Assembly (NCBI GenBank): GCA_009103225.1
Contig: RHPI01003488.1
Location: forward strand, 586,929-649,194
Direction of reading: 5' to 3'
Source of the DNA: Chlorokybus atmophyticus
Lineage: Eukaryota; Streptophyta; Chlorokybophyceae; Chlorokybales; Chlorokybaceae
Length of the DNA: 62,266 bases
The position numbers were made by a program, and so were the translations under genes. The notes beneath the pieces were generated by a model, which was not told where the DNA came from, did no database searches, and saw only the letters and a program-made list of their open reading frames with translations. Positions 34,448-46,350 of the stretch are shown here, piece by piece (position 1 is the stretch's first letter; each line of letters opens with the position of its first letter).

Positions 34448-34853
34448 TGCTTCGTTTTCAGCAGGCTCGCAAGCTGCTTGTCAGGTCCTTGCTACGCATG
34501 CAACGTTCGCCAAGCAGCCAAGCCACATGCATGCTCTGCAGAAGGATATACTGGGCGGCGAGAATGCTCAAAGTGCCAAGTTGCCACTGCAGCAGCGACA
34601 GCGGAGATCCCAAGACGGTAGCGAAGACGACAGCTGGCGGCAGCACGACCAGCAATGAAGGCCGTGCAAATCACGCCTCAAGAGGCATCCAAACGCTCGG
34701 GCTGCTTGTCCTTTGGGCGAGTGCACGTGTGTCTGCGTCTGCCTTGTGCTAAGAGCAGAGCACCTGTTGTGTCAAGTCGGCTGAAAACTAGCCGCGCACT
34801 GCTGAGCAAAAGCAAGCGGAGGACCACTGCTGTAGCGGAGATACAGACCACGG

Positions 34854-34916
<63 letters not shown>

Positions 34917-35761
34917 CTCAAGGTCATTTCAATGGGCTAATCATGACACATTGCAATGATGTAGTCGCTTTACGCATTGTGTCCAATTCAATATCGGCAT
35001 TCAATGAGCCAGGCTGACGGCAATCCCTTTGAGGACAATGTGATTGATTGCAGTATAATGCTAATTTGACGTAAACACAAGTGCCGTCATTTCATGAAAA
35101 TGAGAGGTACAATAAGTAGAAGGTAGACGTGTCGCGCATGTATCTATACGCGAGTCACACATAATAAGCATTATGAGCAGCGCGTCACAACACATCACGC
35201 TGCAATAAAAATTTGGATTGTTTGACAATTTGCGCGTAGCATCTACTTAAAGCATGCAAAACATGTAGCAATGACTCATCGTCAAACGACGCATGCATGA
35301 TATGATAGTTGGATAGTTGATAGTTTTCGCATCTGCACAATTATGGTGAGATTTTGCAATGTTATTCATTGCAAACGAATTGTCACGCAAATACAATTTG
35401 GACATAAAAGGGCGAAAATTTTGTTGCACCTTCAATAACAGTACGGGCCATTGAATCACAATAGTATAAGCAACAATTGTTATGAATCACATACATGAGT
35501 ACCAAATGAATGTGTATGCTGCATGTAACTAGGGTTTGTGAACTTGATCATTAATATGTGAATAATTTCCAAGTTTGAGTCCTTAAAGATGTAGCATATC
35601 TACATCGCTGTTCACACAACATCGGCTCATCGTAATTCAGGTGTTCAAACCCTATTGTACATTGTCATAATATAAGCCCGTACATTGTGTACTTATCTAC
35701 GATCACTTGCAACCGTTTAAAACATACATATACAACACGTTGCTTGATGCATGTGCGCGTT
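34448..35761. other. Intergenic, no gene, AT-rich after 34930
   Basis: Upstream region of the F-box gene, then AT-rich DNA without coding signal. Confidence 0.4.
34855..34912. repeat. (CT)n microsatellite
   Basis: Uninterrupted run of 29 CT units. Confidence 0.95.
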
Positions 35762-36150
35762 GTAATATTAAAAAGATGCCTTAACATGTTAATAATTAAT
35801 ATGTATACAAGAATCTAGCAAATCCACGCGCTCGTGCGTAGGTTGTGCACGTGTGTGCTTGTTGACGCGCCGGACAAAATAATGTGTACTCGTGCTCGTG
35901 GATATACTTGCATTCACATCTACATTAAGGTATTTCGTTTAAATCGTGTAGGTAGTAATACTTTTTGTTGAATGTTATGAGAAACGATTTCTCTACTTTA
36001 ACATGTTAATGTCATGTGTGTGTACATGAAAATATGCATTGCTTGATAAGACACATGACACATTGAACAGTGGAAGCACATGCCGCAATGTTGTATGTGC
36101 GTACAATACAAACTGTGCAGATTTTATAAATGAGGTTATAGTGAGTAACA
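35762..36150. repeat. Second member of the foldback repeat family
   Basis: Shares with 15830-16365 AACATGTTAATAATTA, the AAATCCACGCG/CGTGGATATACTTG pairing, TGTGTACATGAAAAT and CAATACAAACT, in the same order. The inverted arms are shorter and more diverged than in the first copy. Confidence 0.6.
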
Positions 36151-36157
36151 TACTTGA

Positions 36158-36160
<3 letters not shown>

Positions 36161-36231
<71 letters not shown>
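36161..36231. repeat. (CA)n microsatellite
   Basis: About 35 CA units. Cys/Val and His/Thr readings across it are not genes. It lies directly after the foldback family member. Confidence 0.95.
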
Positions 36232-36235
<4 letters not shown>

Positions 36236-38012
36236 AGGCGATAGCCATGCATGTGTTTAAGTTGATGCCCGGTGTTAAGGTGGAATGGTGGAATGGTGGA
36301 ATGCTATACAACGCCACATGGTGGGCCCTGCTATATTGCAAGCACAAAGAGACTTGGTGACAGCTATAGCACCAACTAGCGGAACGCACTCACCAGATAC
36401 AGCGAAGGCGTCTACCCCTGCCCCCTCAGCCTGTGTATAAAGTTGCACGCCCTGTCGCTGCGCAAGTTGTCACCAAACCCTCAGCTGCCAGTCCACAGCG
36501 TCCTCGCCATCGCCTGCCTCCCAGATGAGAACGACAAGCCCATGTGCTACCCTCAACTGCCAGACATACGGGCACATCAGCAAGTGTTGCAATCAACTTG
36601 AAAGGACAAGACTTCAGCCCCAGCAAGCATCAGCTTTACGCCCAGCATTGCACAATGCTTGTGCAAATGCAAGTGACATCAGAGCAAGCGACAGCACTAG
36701 CAAAAGATTGGTACGCGGAAGACTCACCTCCACTATTGGCTTGAGAAGATTTAAATACGGACGCGTAAAGAAGCAAGAGCTCGTTGCGCGGAGGAGACCA
36801 TAAGCACCTAAAAGACAACTAGTATATGCAGTGTTTATGCAAGTTGGTTACGGCAAGCGTGATGCATTCGCTTTCGTTAGACACTCGGTCTTCTTAAGCA
36901 CTATGTGTGCGAGCAACACTTGCACTTGCCTATATGCACTGCACCCCACCCCATGATTGTCATATTTGGGGACGCAAAAGCTTCATGGTCTACACCCTGT
37001 ACCATAAACACATCCGTACAAATGCACAACCACAATTGCCCATACTTTCCAGCTACTACCAGGCTAATGTTCAATGTTACACTGGGTTGGGACTTCATCT
37101 GTGACCAAGACATGACAGTAAACAAGGACTGGATCCACCTGCCCAGCACTAGAAGAGTTGCACCGGTTGACTGCGCAGATATACAACTCAAGCAATTACA
37201 CCGGTAGAAATGGCCCCCCAACAGTCTGGTTTTGACCACAACTTGGTTTAAGATCCAGCTGTAACTTAATTGGGTATCTAGTAGCAACCGAGGTACTGAT
37301 TTCTACCTCGTTTCTTGCCTTAGTCACAACTTGGTTTGGTATCCAGCTGCCATTAAGATGAAATAAAAGGCGTGCATTAAAATTCGGTGTTCGTCTTTTC
37401 TTAACTTTACCAATGGCCAAATCACTAATTGCTGGATAGATCATGCATTAAGAACATTGATCTTTATGCTATGTAGTGGTTGTTTACCTCTGCATCCTCA
37501 ATAATGTTTTAACCTTAGTGGGCACTTTGCAGTGAATCAGGTGTCATTATTTGTTGTTTTCAATCAGTTGTTTCGTCCACATCTTTATCTTCGTGATTGA
37601 TCTAGTTAGCATTAAGTTTGTGATCAGCATACACCTTCACATTGTGTGCTGTCTGGATCCGTAAAACGCTTTTAGCCGTAGTCTATACGCAGAGTTTTAT
37701 TTGCTCAGAACATAGCCTTTAACATTTAAGCCAGATTCTAAACAAAGTGGGTTGCGGTATGCACGAAGTGTCGCAGGTGCACACAAACTGAGTCGCAAAG
37801 TTTCAAGCCAGATCCTGAACAAAGTGTTATATGCATCTGTTGATAATGCATGGTTGCGTGCGTACATAATGCATGTGGTGACAATGGTAGGTGATGTGCA
37901 ATGCTAAAATTCAACCGTAGAATCAAACAGTTCTAGGCTAGTATCTAGCTAACTCAGCATTGCAATCAGCAACAATGCTGCTATTGAAGAGACTCCTGTG
38001 GCTATCAATGTG
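36232..38012. other. Intergenic, possible protease-like relic at 36905-37207
   Basis: Mostly unrecognised. An open frame at 36905-37207 (+) contains VTLGWDFICDQ followed by WIHLPS, faintly like the C-terminal half of a retroelement aspartic protease, but no DTG/DSG motif precedes it. A short GGAATGGT triplet repeat lies near 36280-36303. Confidence 0.2.
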
Positions 38013-39700
38013 CTAGCTCAACAACCTCCGGAACATGCTCCCTTTTGCATTGCCGTGCTCCCTTTTACCCCTCCGCAACGCCACTTCCTCGCTCACCCAT
38101 CTATTCCGGTGTTGGCTGCTGCACTTTTGCTTGACACCTCCCGCCTTCTTTGCAGCAGTCTTCTTGCTCTCATCTCCAATCAGGTTGGCAGGCCAGCGCA
38201 ACTCATCTCCTGCCTCAACTTCTGCTTGTTCACAAGGTTCCGTCATCACTCCATGTGTGGCCCACATTTGCACCAGCAGTTGGCTTCAGTATGCTCTTAC
38301 CTTGCATCATTGTCACCAGCTCATCACCACCGCGCTTGACTAGGATTGGCAGACTCGCTGCTGGAGGTGTGTTAACCTTTCCATCTACCACGCGCGGCGC
38401 TTGGGTGATGATGTGGTGCACCTGCACCATAACATTTCCCTTCCCAATGTTGGCGTCCTGGAACTCTGCGTCGGGGTCAACCTCACTCTCTTCTCGCTGT
38501 CAAATAGCTTCCCGTGCATGTCGACTACCTGCAAATGAAGACTAGCTCGAGTCAGTTCACACCTTTGCACACACCAGCTTGCTAGCGCCCTTACCTCTTC
38601 GCAGACCTCATTCTCTGCGTCATTGTTGTCGTCTTCGCTTCTAGCCTCCTTGTCGCTCTCGCTTTCTTCGTCTTCGCTGCGGTCTTCTTCTTCATCGCAG
38701 GAGCTGCCGCTGGCTGCTGAACACTTTGACTGCGGATCACACAAGTTGTGTATGTAAGTGCGTGCGTGCGCGTGTGGGAGTCAGCAGCTGTGCGGCATCA
38801 GTGCGAGCTCACATCACTGTGCTGACTCTTTTTGCGTTTCTTGCTTTTCTTTTAAGCCTTGCCCTTCTTCATACGCCTCTCCTCACTCCTCTTCTTCGTC
38901 TTCTTCCTCCTCTCCTCCTCTACCTGCTGCTGTTTCTTCTTCTTCTCCTTGCAGCCTGCTCTGGGATGTCAGTAATTAGCAGACTATTCAGTTACAATTT
39001 CTGTTGACCTATATTACCTGAGCAGCTTGTGTTCTTGCTGGCGTAGTCGTAGGGCTCACCTTGACTACAACCGCTGCTCCACCCTGCAGCAACATGTCAT
39101 CTACTCATCTGTTGCGAGCTTGCACAGCCTCAAAGCTTCCCCTAGTTCAACATGTGCGTCAATAGCCGCCTGCGACTGGTTGCATGAGCCTTCATCGGAG
39201 TTCCTGCCAGAAGAGGAAAGTGCCGACTTCAAGTCGGCACAAGTTGTTGCTGCCTTTCCCGGAGTCTCTCTTGCGTTTCTTGCGGGCCTCCTCCTCTGCC
39301 TCTTGTTCTATGCACGTCAACTACTGGGTGAGGTATTTTTACCACAACAAGACACACATACACATGCGTGCACTGGATTGTTTACCGGCTAAGCTCTTCA
39401 AGAGTTGTTCCGCCGCAGATAATTGCAGGGTTGACCGTGCAACATTGTCATCAAGAGATCACCTTGACAAACAGAGCTGCAAAGGAGCTACCCCTTGTCC
39501 GAATGTCTCTTCAGCTTATTGAGGGTCGCCACCATGTTCTTCTTTTTTTCCTTGTTTTGCCGATTTTGCTCTTTCTGCTTTTCGCGATACTCAGGTTCAC
39601 CCCAATCCTTCGTGGTTTGGCAGAAAGTCCTGAACCTACCTCGGACCTGCATCATGACCAGTTACAGAATAACCAGTTACAGGATGACCAGTTACATTAA
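38013..39700 (-). CDS. Unrecognised split gene, Lys/Glu-rich
   Basis: Several minus-strand coding pieces with plausible GT-AG borders. They are a basic piece with MQVRGRFRTFCQ near 39655 followed by a Lys/Gln/Asn-rich helix to 39480; a Lys/Glu helix at 38985-38850 ending in an in-frame TAA and then KKSKKRKKSQHSD; an acidic piece (38735-38597, CDEEEDRSEDEESESD); and a piece with GNVMVQVHHIITQAPRVV (about 38500-38320) followed downstream by DELRWPANLIGDESKK. I do not recognise a domain. The first piece faintly recalls plant Ptta/En-Spm transposase tails. It may be one gene, two genes or relics, and the ends are uncertain. Confidence 0.3.
39697..39700. repeat. TTAA target duplication, left
   Basis: TTAA next to the terminal inverted repeat, matched by TTAA at 40330-40333. 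Confidence 0.7.
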
Positions 39701-40329
39701 CACTAGGGTTGTAGATAAATGTACACTTAAGTGTACATGTATCTCATATGCTGGGCATTGCCAAAACAATTGCAAACCCTCACATTTCAAGCTGAAACTT
39801 TGCACACACATTGCTAACATCATAAGCAACCTGTGTGCAAACTTTCAGCTTGATTGGCCACTTGTGTTACAAGTTACACCTCGGTAAGCGACCAAAATGG
39901 CAAAAGTCAATCACTGTACACTTTTGTGTACATTTATGCAAGGGCCTTCAAAGTGTCCTTACGGCTGCATTTGTAAGAATTCCGCGGCATTTATGAGCTC
40001 GTTGGACAGCTCTCATCAAGTAGAACAACTTTCATTGGTAACTTGTCACAAGATTCCTTTCCATAAGAAGTTATTCCTATTCAAGTGAACCCGACGGGTC
40101 CTTCGACGGGTCCGATCAGCAAACCCTAATCACAGTATCAGACATCAAATTGCATAATTTTCAAACCACTGCGCCGATTGCGACGCGGTTACTTTTCCTC
40201 GACACGTCACGCCGAGAGCTATCCAACGATATGTCACATGTTGCATTGTCACATCACCACCAGCCAAGAAGGCCGTGCCAGGGAGGGCCATTTCAATGTA
40301 CACTTAAGTGTACATTTACATCCCTAGTG
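39701..40329. mobile_element. TTAA-flanked inverted-repeat element, MITE-like, piggyBac-type target
   Basis: 629 bp with terminal inverted repeats of about 33-37 bp: CACTAGGG at the left end and CCCTAGTG at the right. Each includes the self-complementary 18-mer TGTACACTTAAGTGTACA (39721-39738 and 40298-40315), and a third near-copy lies inside at about 39915. TTAA flanks both ends. There is no open frame of note, so it is non-autonomous. piggyBac elements use TTAA and have ends starting CCY; the fit here is by target site, not by full terminal sequence. Confidence 0.72.
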
Positions 40330-40333
40330 TTAA
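40330..40333. repeat. TTAA target duplication, right
   Basis: Matches 39697-39700. Confidence 0.7.
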
Positions 40334-42647
40334 AGAGTTTCATTTTCCAGCCATGCAGTAGTCAGTCAACACCATCTTGCTAGCTGAATTTCGCGAAGGT
40401 CACTGCGTTGCTGCTTGATGCAATCACTCACTGACTGAAGGCAACATAGCTGTTATTTTTTGGTAGGCTCATCCGAGAGATAGAGCATGAGGATAGCCAC
40501 TGCAAGTTGGTAGTTGAGTGGCGGCTGCTTTTGTTGATTCTTCCTAAACCTCAGCCCAACATCTCTTGCAATCCGCCTCGTCTCCTGCAAAATTTCTGCT
40601 GTCCTTTTTGCAATGGTCATGTGCCGACCTCGCCATTAATACTCCATCGTCATTTGCTATCAAAAACGAAATCGTGTTGGTGCTTCAGTGCTGAGCATGC
40701 AATGCTTTAATGCTTCAGTACATTGCTGTAGTGCTGTGCATGCTTCTACTACAGTGCTTTGCATGCTTTTATTACAGTTCTGTGCATGCTTTAGTGCTTT
40801 GCATGCTTCTACAAGTGCATGCAAGACTGCCACCCAAGAAACACATGCTAAAACATTGCCTTTGTTGGCTGAAAAGCCAAGCTCATGGTCCTTATTGCAG
40901 CAGCTACATGGTGGTCTACAGCATGCCAGTTGTCATGCAGCTGCTGCTCAGAGGGTTCGCCTTCTTGGCCAAAGTGGGATCGCATAATGTGGATTTGGCT
41001 CCAGGGGTTCTTCGGTGATTCATTGTCCGTGGACCTGCTGGCTTCTTCTGACATTCTTGCTACCCTTCACTAGTGCTCTTCTCACCCAAAACCCGCTGCC
41101 AACAACCTCACCGCCCGCAACCACACCGCCAACAACCTAACCGCCCCTGCCGCTGACCCCTCACAGGTACCGCAGCTGAAAGCTGGACACTCAAATTGCA
41201 GCTCGAAGCTACTCTCGCAGCTCCCGCAAACAAACCGTGTGTTGCACCATTGGATTGGACGATCAGCAGCGAAAACTCAGAATGGTGACTGTCCGAATGC
41301 TCACGCAAAAATAACACAACTCTACTATATTTTACTCTACTTTACTCTACTCTCAAGTGCGGTTGACACAACGTGTGCGGCAGTTAGCACTTGCCGCGTG
41401 TCACATATGGCTAAAAGGTGACATCTGAAGTTTCATTTTGAATTTTCAATGTCCAATGCTGCAAATGTTTTTTGGCATACCTTATGCCCAATGCTGCATT
41501 GCCAAGTAGGTTAAGTTACTTTATAAGCACATCCGAACATCCGCCTACTTTGACACGGTGGTGGCGGCGGTGGTGGTAGTTTTGCTGAATAAATATCGAC
41601 CCCCCTATACCCATGCGCACCATGAATGAGGCTCTAACGCACGCTCCTCGCAATCGGGCGGCGATGAGTGGGACTAGGTCACGTTTTGACACAACCGTGG
41701 AACGGCTATGTGGACTCTGACGATGCTCGCTATCATCAGGTACCTTTCTCTCTATACATGGTGTGAGTTGCATGCGCTATGTCACTCTGCATGCTGCTGA
41801 CTATGCATGCCACCATGCATGTGCCACACTGTTGCGCATTGTTTGTACATCACCGGTAATTTTGAGACCCTTAAATTTATGAAAATTCATGGCAAACGCA
41901 CTGAATATTCTTTTGATTTACCGTTTCAGCTTTTTATCGAGTGATATTCAAGTGTTTTCGTACATTCTGTACAATCCCTGCCAAAACGAAATCGCGACAT
42001 TCACCTATGAATCGCGTGAATATCCACACGATAAATCAATGCCACCTTTCAAAACCCATATACCTCGTGTATTCAGTTGAAATCGATTGAATGTTCAAGG
42101 GCATGCAGTTGTGAATGGACACAGCATGTGCTCTGCTAAATATTCAGCTATACATTGCCTGAACATTCATGAAGGGGCATAAGCTTGTGGCTATAACAGA
42201 CAGCTTAAACTCACCAAGTCCCAACTGCCTGTGAATAACCAATTGATCAGCTTGTCACACATGTATATTCCTAACCTTCATCAGTTTCATGCCACAGATG
42301 TGAGTGAACATTCAACACCAATCTAAAACTACGCAATACGATTCACACTAAGTCCTAGCTTGAAGTGAATTTGCAACACCATTCCAAAACCAAGCAATAC
42401 GTTTTGCACTAACTCCTAGCTGTGAGTGAATATTCAACCCCACACGAATAAACATATACTCTCATTTTGGCCAAGTCCCGAATGTGATTGAAAATCAAGT
42501 AGATCGCACTGCTAATTCTAATATACAGTCTAGTATATGTCAAAGCCAGAGTTGCTCAGCAATTCTACACAGCTGGTTTGAGTTAATGGTGGGGGACAGC
42601 TCTGATATGGATTACAGCATTGCTATGCTACACACCACCTGCTACTA
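40334..42647. other. Intergenic, repeat-rich, no gene
   Basis: Contains a degenerate array around GTGCTTTGCATGCTTCTA at about 40680-40830, a TTTACTCTAC run at 41322-41352, a GGTGGT run near 41566, and many GTGAATATTCAA-like words from 41900 to 42440. No exon recognised. Confidence 0.4.
42302..42425. repeat. Two-unit direct repeat of about 62 bp
   Basis: Units 42302-42363 and 42365-42425 share CAACACCA, AAACTACGCAATACG/AAACCAAGCAATACG and CACTAA.TCCTAGCT in order. Diverged by about a quarter by eye. Confidence 0.6.
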
Positions 42648-44247
42648 CTAGCTCAACTCATGTCTTTGCTGTGATAACATACTGTCCATGAGTGTTCGCA
42701 ATCGTCTTCTCAACCTGTCTGCCACTTGAGGATGAAACCAACTCCTTTGCATCTGCACACAACCACACAGCAATAACATGTAATTACTAAGCACGTGTCG
42801 GCCTACACGACAGTGCCATTGAAGCACCTTCCACTTGTAAACATTGCAGTGCACATGCATGAATTGTACCTGTTGAAATATCCGTGCGTTTGGGTCAATT
42901 GGACCAGCTTGTACCCCGTCTATAAACTTGTCAAGATAAAGCATGACAAACAACCCGCACGCAACTCCATCCTTCTGCTGAGGGACCTGCACAAACATGT
43001 GTCAATGCTTGCAAACCAAATGCATGTGCATGCATCCAATCAGTGCTTGTGACAGAATGCATGCAAACTCAACACTAGTGCAATGCAACGTGTGCTACCT
43101 GTGGTACAAGAAGCTGTACATTTTCGGGAGAGAAGCGTCGTTGTGAGTCACTTCCATGCTTTCTGCCCCACATGCAGTCAAGGTAAGCGCGCATAGGTCC
43201 ATCAACGTTGCGATGCAGGCCAAGGGAGTCGAGATGGACGAGTAAAGGCGGCGTGTCACTTCCAAGTTGGCCTTCACGATTGCACACAAGCAGCAGACTC
43301 CTATGAGTCCAGTGTACACAATCAAAATAATTCCAGTTTGCAAATACAGCAGCAATTTAGCAAGATAATCTTGGCGCTTATTCTCACCGCGTGTCTGGGT
43401 TGACAATCACTCCCAGCAAGTCCTTGGCAAACGGATCACTCTCCCACCTGTCTATCCTGTGATTGCTCGTGTGCCAGTCATTTTGTCTATGGCAGCGCAC
43501 GATCTTGGTGTAGAAATGCGGGTGGAACAGCTTCACCTGAATGCCATCTGCTCTGCCTAAGATTTCCTCTTCCTTGTATCTGCATGTGCATCCCACGTAC
43601 ATATGAGATACACGAATAACACAGACGCAACAAATCACATACCTGCAAAAGAAGTGGAGGATGGTGTCATTGAGCTCTTGTCTGCCATCCAGCAACCTCC
43701 TGTCCGTTTCAAGCACTGGCACCGCATCACGTGCACTTGCACTAGGGTAAATGAATAGTGGCTGCGGTGTTGACGACTGCGGGTTGCTGACTGGATCGTC
43801 CAGCACCATGATATCATCATCGCTGCCCACGAGGTCCACAACTGCCGCAGCCGTCGTGGGTTGCTGATTACAGCCCTCTTCGTCTTCATCGTCAACTTCC
43901 ATCGTGACTGCCTCTGCAGCCATAAATGGTTCAATTGGGCAAGAACCACAACGCAAATCAACAAGCTCAAGCACACAGCAGCTTACCATTGTTAGCCTCA
44001 TCCCCACTCTCTTCAACGTGTTGAACCCCACTCTGCACAGGTTGTGAAACCCTACCGCAACTGCCCGGCAGAGAACGACGAGCAAGGCTCTCCCTTGAGA
44101 GCTGCGCTGGAGCACCACCTTCTTCGTACGCAGCGCATCGCGAGCACGTAACTTCAACCATGCTACCCACAGCGTGCCGTCGACAGAGGCTATTTGGACG
44201 TCGCGCAGACTTGAAAAGATGCTTCGTCGCAGTTCTTCACATGGCAC
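42648..44247 (-). CDS. Ulp1-type SUMO protease domain (C48), next to transposon genes
   Basis: Cysteine protease that matures or removes SUMO. Minus-strand exons give, in order: an acidic linker (EVDDEDEEG, VDLVGSDDDIMVLDD); DRRLLDGRQELNDTILHFF ending at 43643; then KLFHPHFYTKI and DPFAKDLLGVIVNPDT to about 43389; then SLLLVCNREG..LLVHLDSLGLHR from about 43305, with the catalytic Asp in HLDSL; and VPQQKDGVACGLFVMLYLDKF with the oxyanion Gln and catalytic Cys near 42960. The last exon ends at TAG 42648-42650. The order matches land-plant OTS/ULP1c-d proteases. The usual HWSL, which holds the catalytic His, reads TRSL across the best splice join, so activity is doubtful. The 5' part, with DGTLWVAWLKLRARDA, is unassigned. 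Confidence 0.72.
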
Positions 44248-44336
44248 CTGTGTTTTAGTTCAGTACAAATGATGATGGTTCTAGGAGTGAAGTTCCTCAC
44301 AACGAGATGCCAAGCATTTGCTGCAATGAAGTCCAC

Positions 44337-44525
44337 TTACTCATGCCTTGGGCACTCCCAATATTCATCCTCCACAGGTGGCATAGAGACACAGTGCGCG
44401 TGGTAGCTTTTCCAGCAACCTTCCACATCGCAGCCAGATATGGTGCCCCCATCCTTGCAGACAAAGCAATAGTCTTCATGTTCCCAATGTTCCAACGCAT
44501 CCAGCTCCAGTCTCGGTCTCATCAT
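44337..44525 (-). CDS. PHD finger exon
   Basis: A C4HC3 zinc finger: CFVCKDGG, CDVEGC, YHAHC, then WECPRHE. PHD fingers read histone H3 tails. It lies between the DUF4218 transposon protein and the Ulp1 domain on the same strand, with exon-like borders, so it is probably part of one of those proteins. Where the protein starts is not clear. Confidence 0.65.
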   Translation of the reverse strand: MMRPRLELDALEHWEHEDYCFVCKDGGTISGCDVEGCWKSYHAHCVSMPPVEDEYWECPRHE

Positions 44526-44579
44526 GTGAACAAAGGTTCAGTGGCCAGGTCTACAGTCTCACAGTAGGGATATGAGGCA

Positions 44580-45811
44580 TCACAATCGCAAACAGTACCT
44601 CTTGTACTCAAAATGCCAGTCGCGGCGTGTGGTCCATGACACCTCGCTCGAGGCGCTATTGGTTTCGCTTTGGGCACCCTGCACCAAGTTCACAAGATGG
44701 TTGTATGTGATGCCAAAACCCTGGATATATGAGGACATCCAGATTCTAATGGACAACGTTGTTAACTCTCCTCTTACCGAAGTGTCCCGGTGCATGCCTC
44801 GACGCATGAGACTGCGCCTGTCTTTAACAAGCGCTACTGTTACTTTGTTGTCATGGGGATCAATTCCCTCAAACCACTGGCCCTTGACCTGCCAGCAAGA
44901 AGGGATACTCATCAGCCATTTTCATACTACTATTTCAATTTACTATCATCACACCAAGCACACGCCAAAACGATTGCAACACAGCCACTTACCAGGTTGC
45001 TATCAAGGTAGGTTTGTTCTGCAAAGCGGGGCTTGTCTTTGCTTAGGTTTGCAAATCCTCCACTGTGCTGGACTTGGTTGCTAATGTACCACCTAGCTCT
45101 GAGCAGCTGGTGCTCCCAACCAGCTATCACCACAACATCAAAAGATTGCACCCTGCCATACCAATGATTCTTCTTGGTTGGGTCATCTGAGTCACGCCCA
45201 ATGGTAAACACGCCACAGTCCATGGTGCGGAGTTTCTTCTCCATTTCCTCTGCTCTGAACTGACCGATGTCCTTGTAGCGTGCTTTGAAGTATCGCTTGA
45301 TGTACTTTGGAAAGATTGGACCGCTCAACAGCTCCATCTCGTGCTTTGTAAGCTCCCTAGCAGGTCCACGCCAATGATGCAGCTCAATCATATGCTCCAT
45401 GTCCTTTGCCACGACATGTCTTGGGTTTTGAGCCCTTTCCCTTGCCATCCTGCGTTTGTTCACCTCCCGACTGAACTCTCTGTGTAGTTGCAACCCATAA
45501 ATAAATCATACTGTCTGCGCGTTGGACATCACGTACAAAACAGCAACTCCCAAAGCAACTTACTCTCTTAGCAGCCTGTATTCATCGTCATTTTCAGCCA
45601 ACCACCACTCGAGCTCCTGCCTTGTCTTACTATCTTTATCCCCAACCTCAATACGGTGTCTCCGTCCGCAAAGCACATAGTCGTCATCATCTCGTTGCTT
45701 GCCCGATCGCAAACTGATGTCGGAGAAAAGTCGCTTTAAGGTGTCCATGTAAGTGTTTAGCATGAGCTGGATAGAGTATCTGCAGATGCAACTGGCACTT
45801 GAACAAGGCAA
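44580..45811 (-). CDS. C-terminal part of a DUF4218-type transposon protein
   Basis: Exons 45811-45560 (IQLMLNTYMDTLKRLFSD, RHRIEVGDKD), 45493-44990 (HREFSREVNKRRMARERA, MELLSGPIFPKYIKRYFK, MDCGVFTIGRD, NHWYGRVQSFDVVVIAGW, RFAEQTYLDSN) and 44912-44770 (KGQWFEGIDPHDNKVTVAL). In plant En/Spm-type TNP2 proteins such segments, including a YGxV..W strand pattern, follow DUF4218. I see no catalytic DDE core, so its role (DNA binding or structural) is unknown. Confidence 0.5.
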
Positions 45812-45859
45812 ACAATGTGGAAAGTTTGCACGTAACTCTCAGTGGGCCCACACAAAACT

Positions 45860-46350
45860 TGCCTTTTGCAGATGCTTGCTTCCACATGCTGCCTCGCAAA
45901 TATCATGCCCTTCACCCACTGCATAAAGCGTTCATGTGCCCACTCCCAGTGGTCACGCGTCGGACCAAGCCACATGCACTGCTCTGGTAGATGGCCAAGG
46001 AGGTGCAGCATCATTGTGAGAGAAGTGCGCGGGAAGAACAGCTCCACTTCAGACTGTGCCTCATGCACCAGCACTTGCACTAAGTAATAAGCTATGCATG
46101 CCATAGGAGCTGGGCATGCAGAGTAAAGTGTTATTGAAGCCAACCATCAATTCTTCGAGGTGAAACTGCTTTACTTCCAATGCAATCAGCCGTTGATAGA
46201 TGTCGCATAGTTTGAAGATGGTTCTCTTCTGATCTTCTCCAATGTCGTGTGCAGAGCGCAGCACGTACTGAAAAACGACTGACCATAAGTTGTGCTTGTC
46301 GTGCGATTTCATCGAGCCTGCATGTTCCATGTCAAAAGTTCCATGCATGG
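45860..46350 (-). CDS. DUF4218 domain, En/Spm (CACTA) TNP2-like transposon protein
   Basis: Starts with MKSHDKHNLWSVVFQYVL, the counterpart of the GLKSHDxHVL start of DUF4218, then FKLCDIYQRLIALEVKQF. After an intron it continues VELFFPRTSLTMMLHLLGHL with GPTRDHWEWAHERFMQWVKG, the counterpart of the MVHL..GPVqyRWMYpfER stretch. DUF4218 is known from CACTA transposases of plants. The upstream exon near 46419 (DTKQLLVGNDATEHVD) may belong to it. The transposase catalytic domain that normally precedes it was not found up to 47 kb, so the element is probably partial. Confidence 0.7.

Noticed and set aside
36012-36389. Cys/Val and His/Thr repeat proteins
   Set aside because: They are translations of the (CA)n microsatellite.
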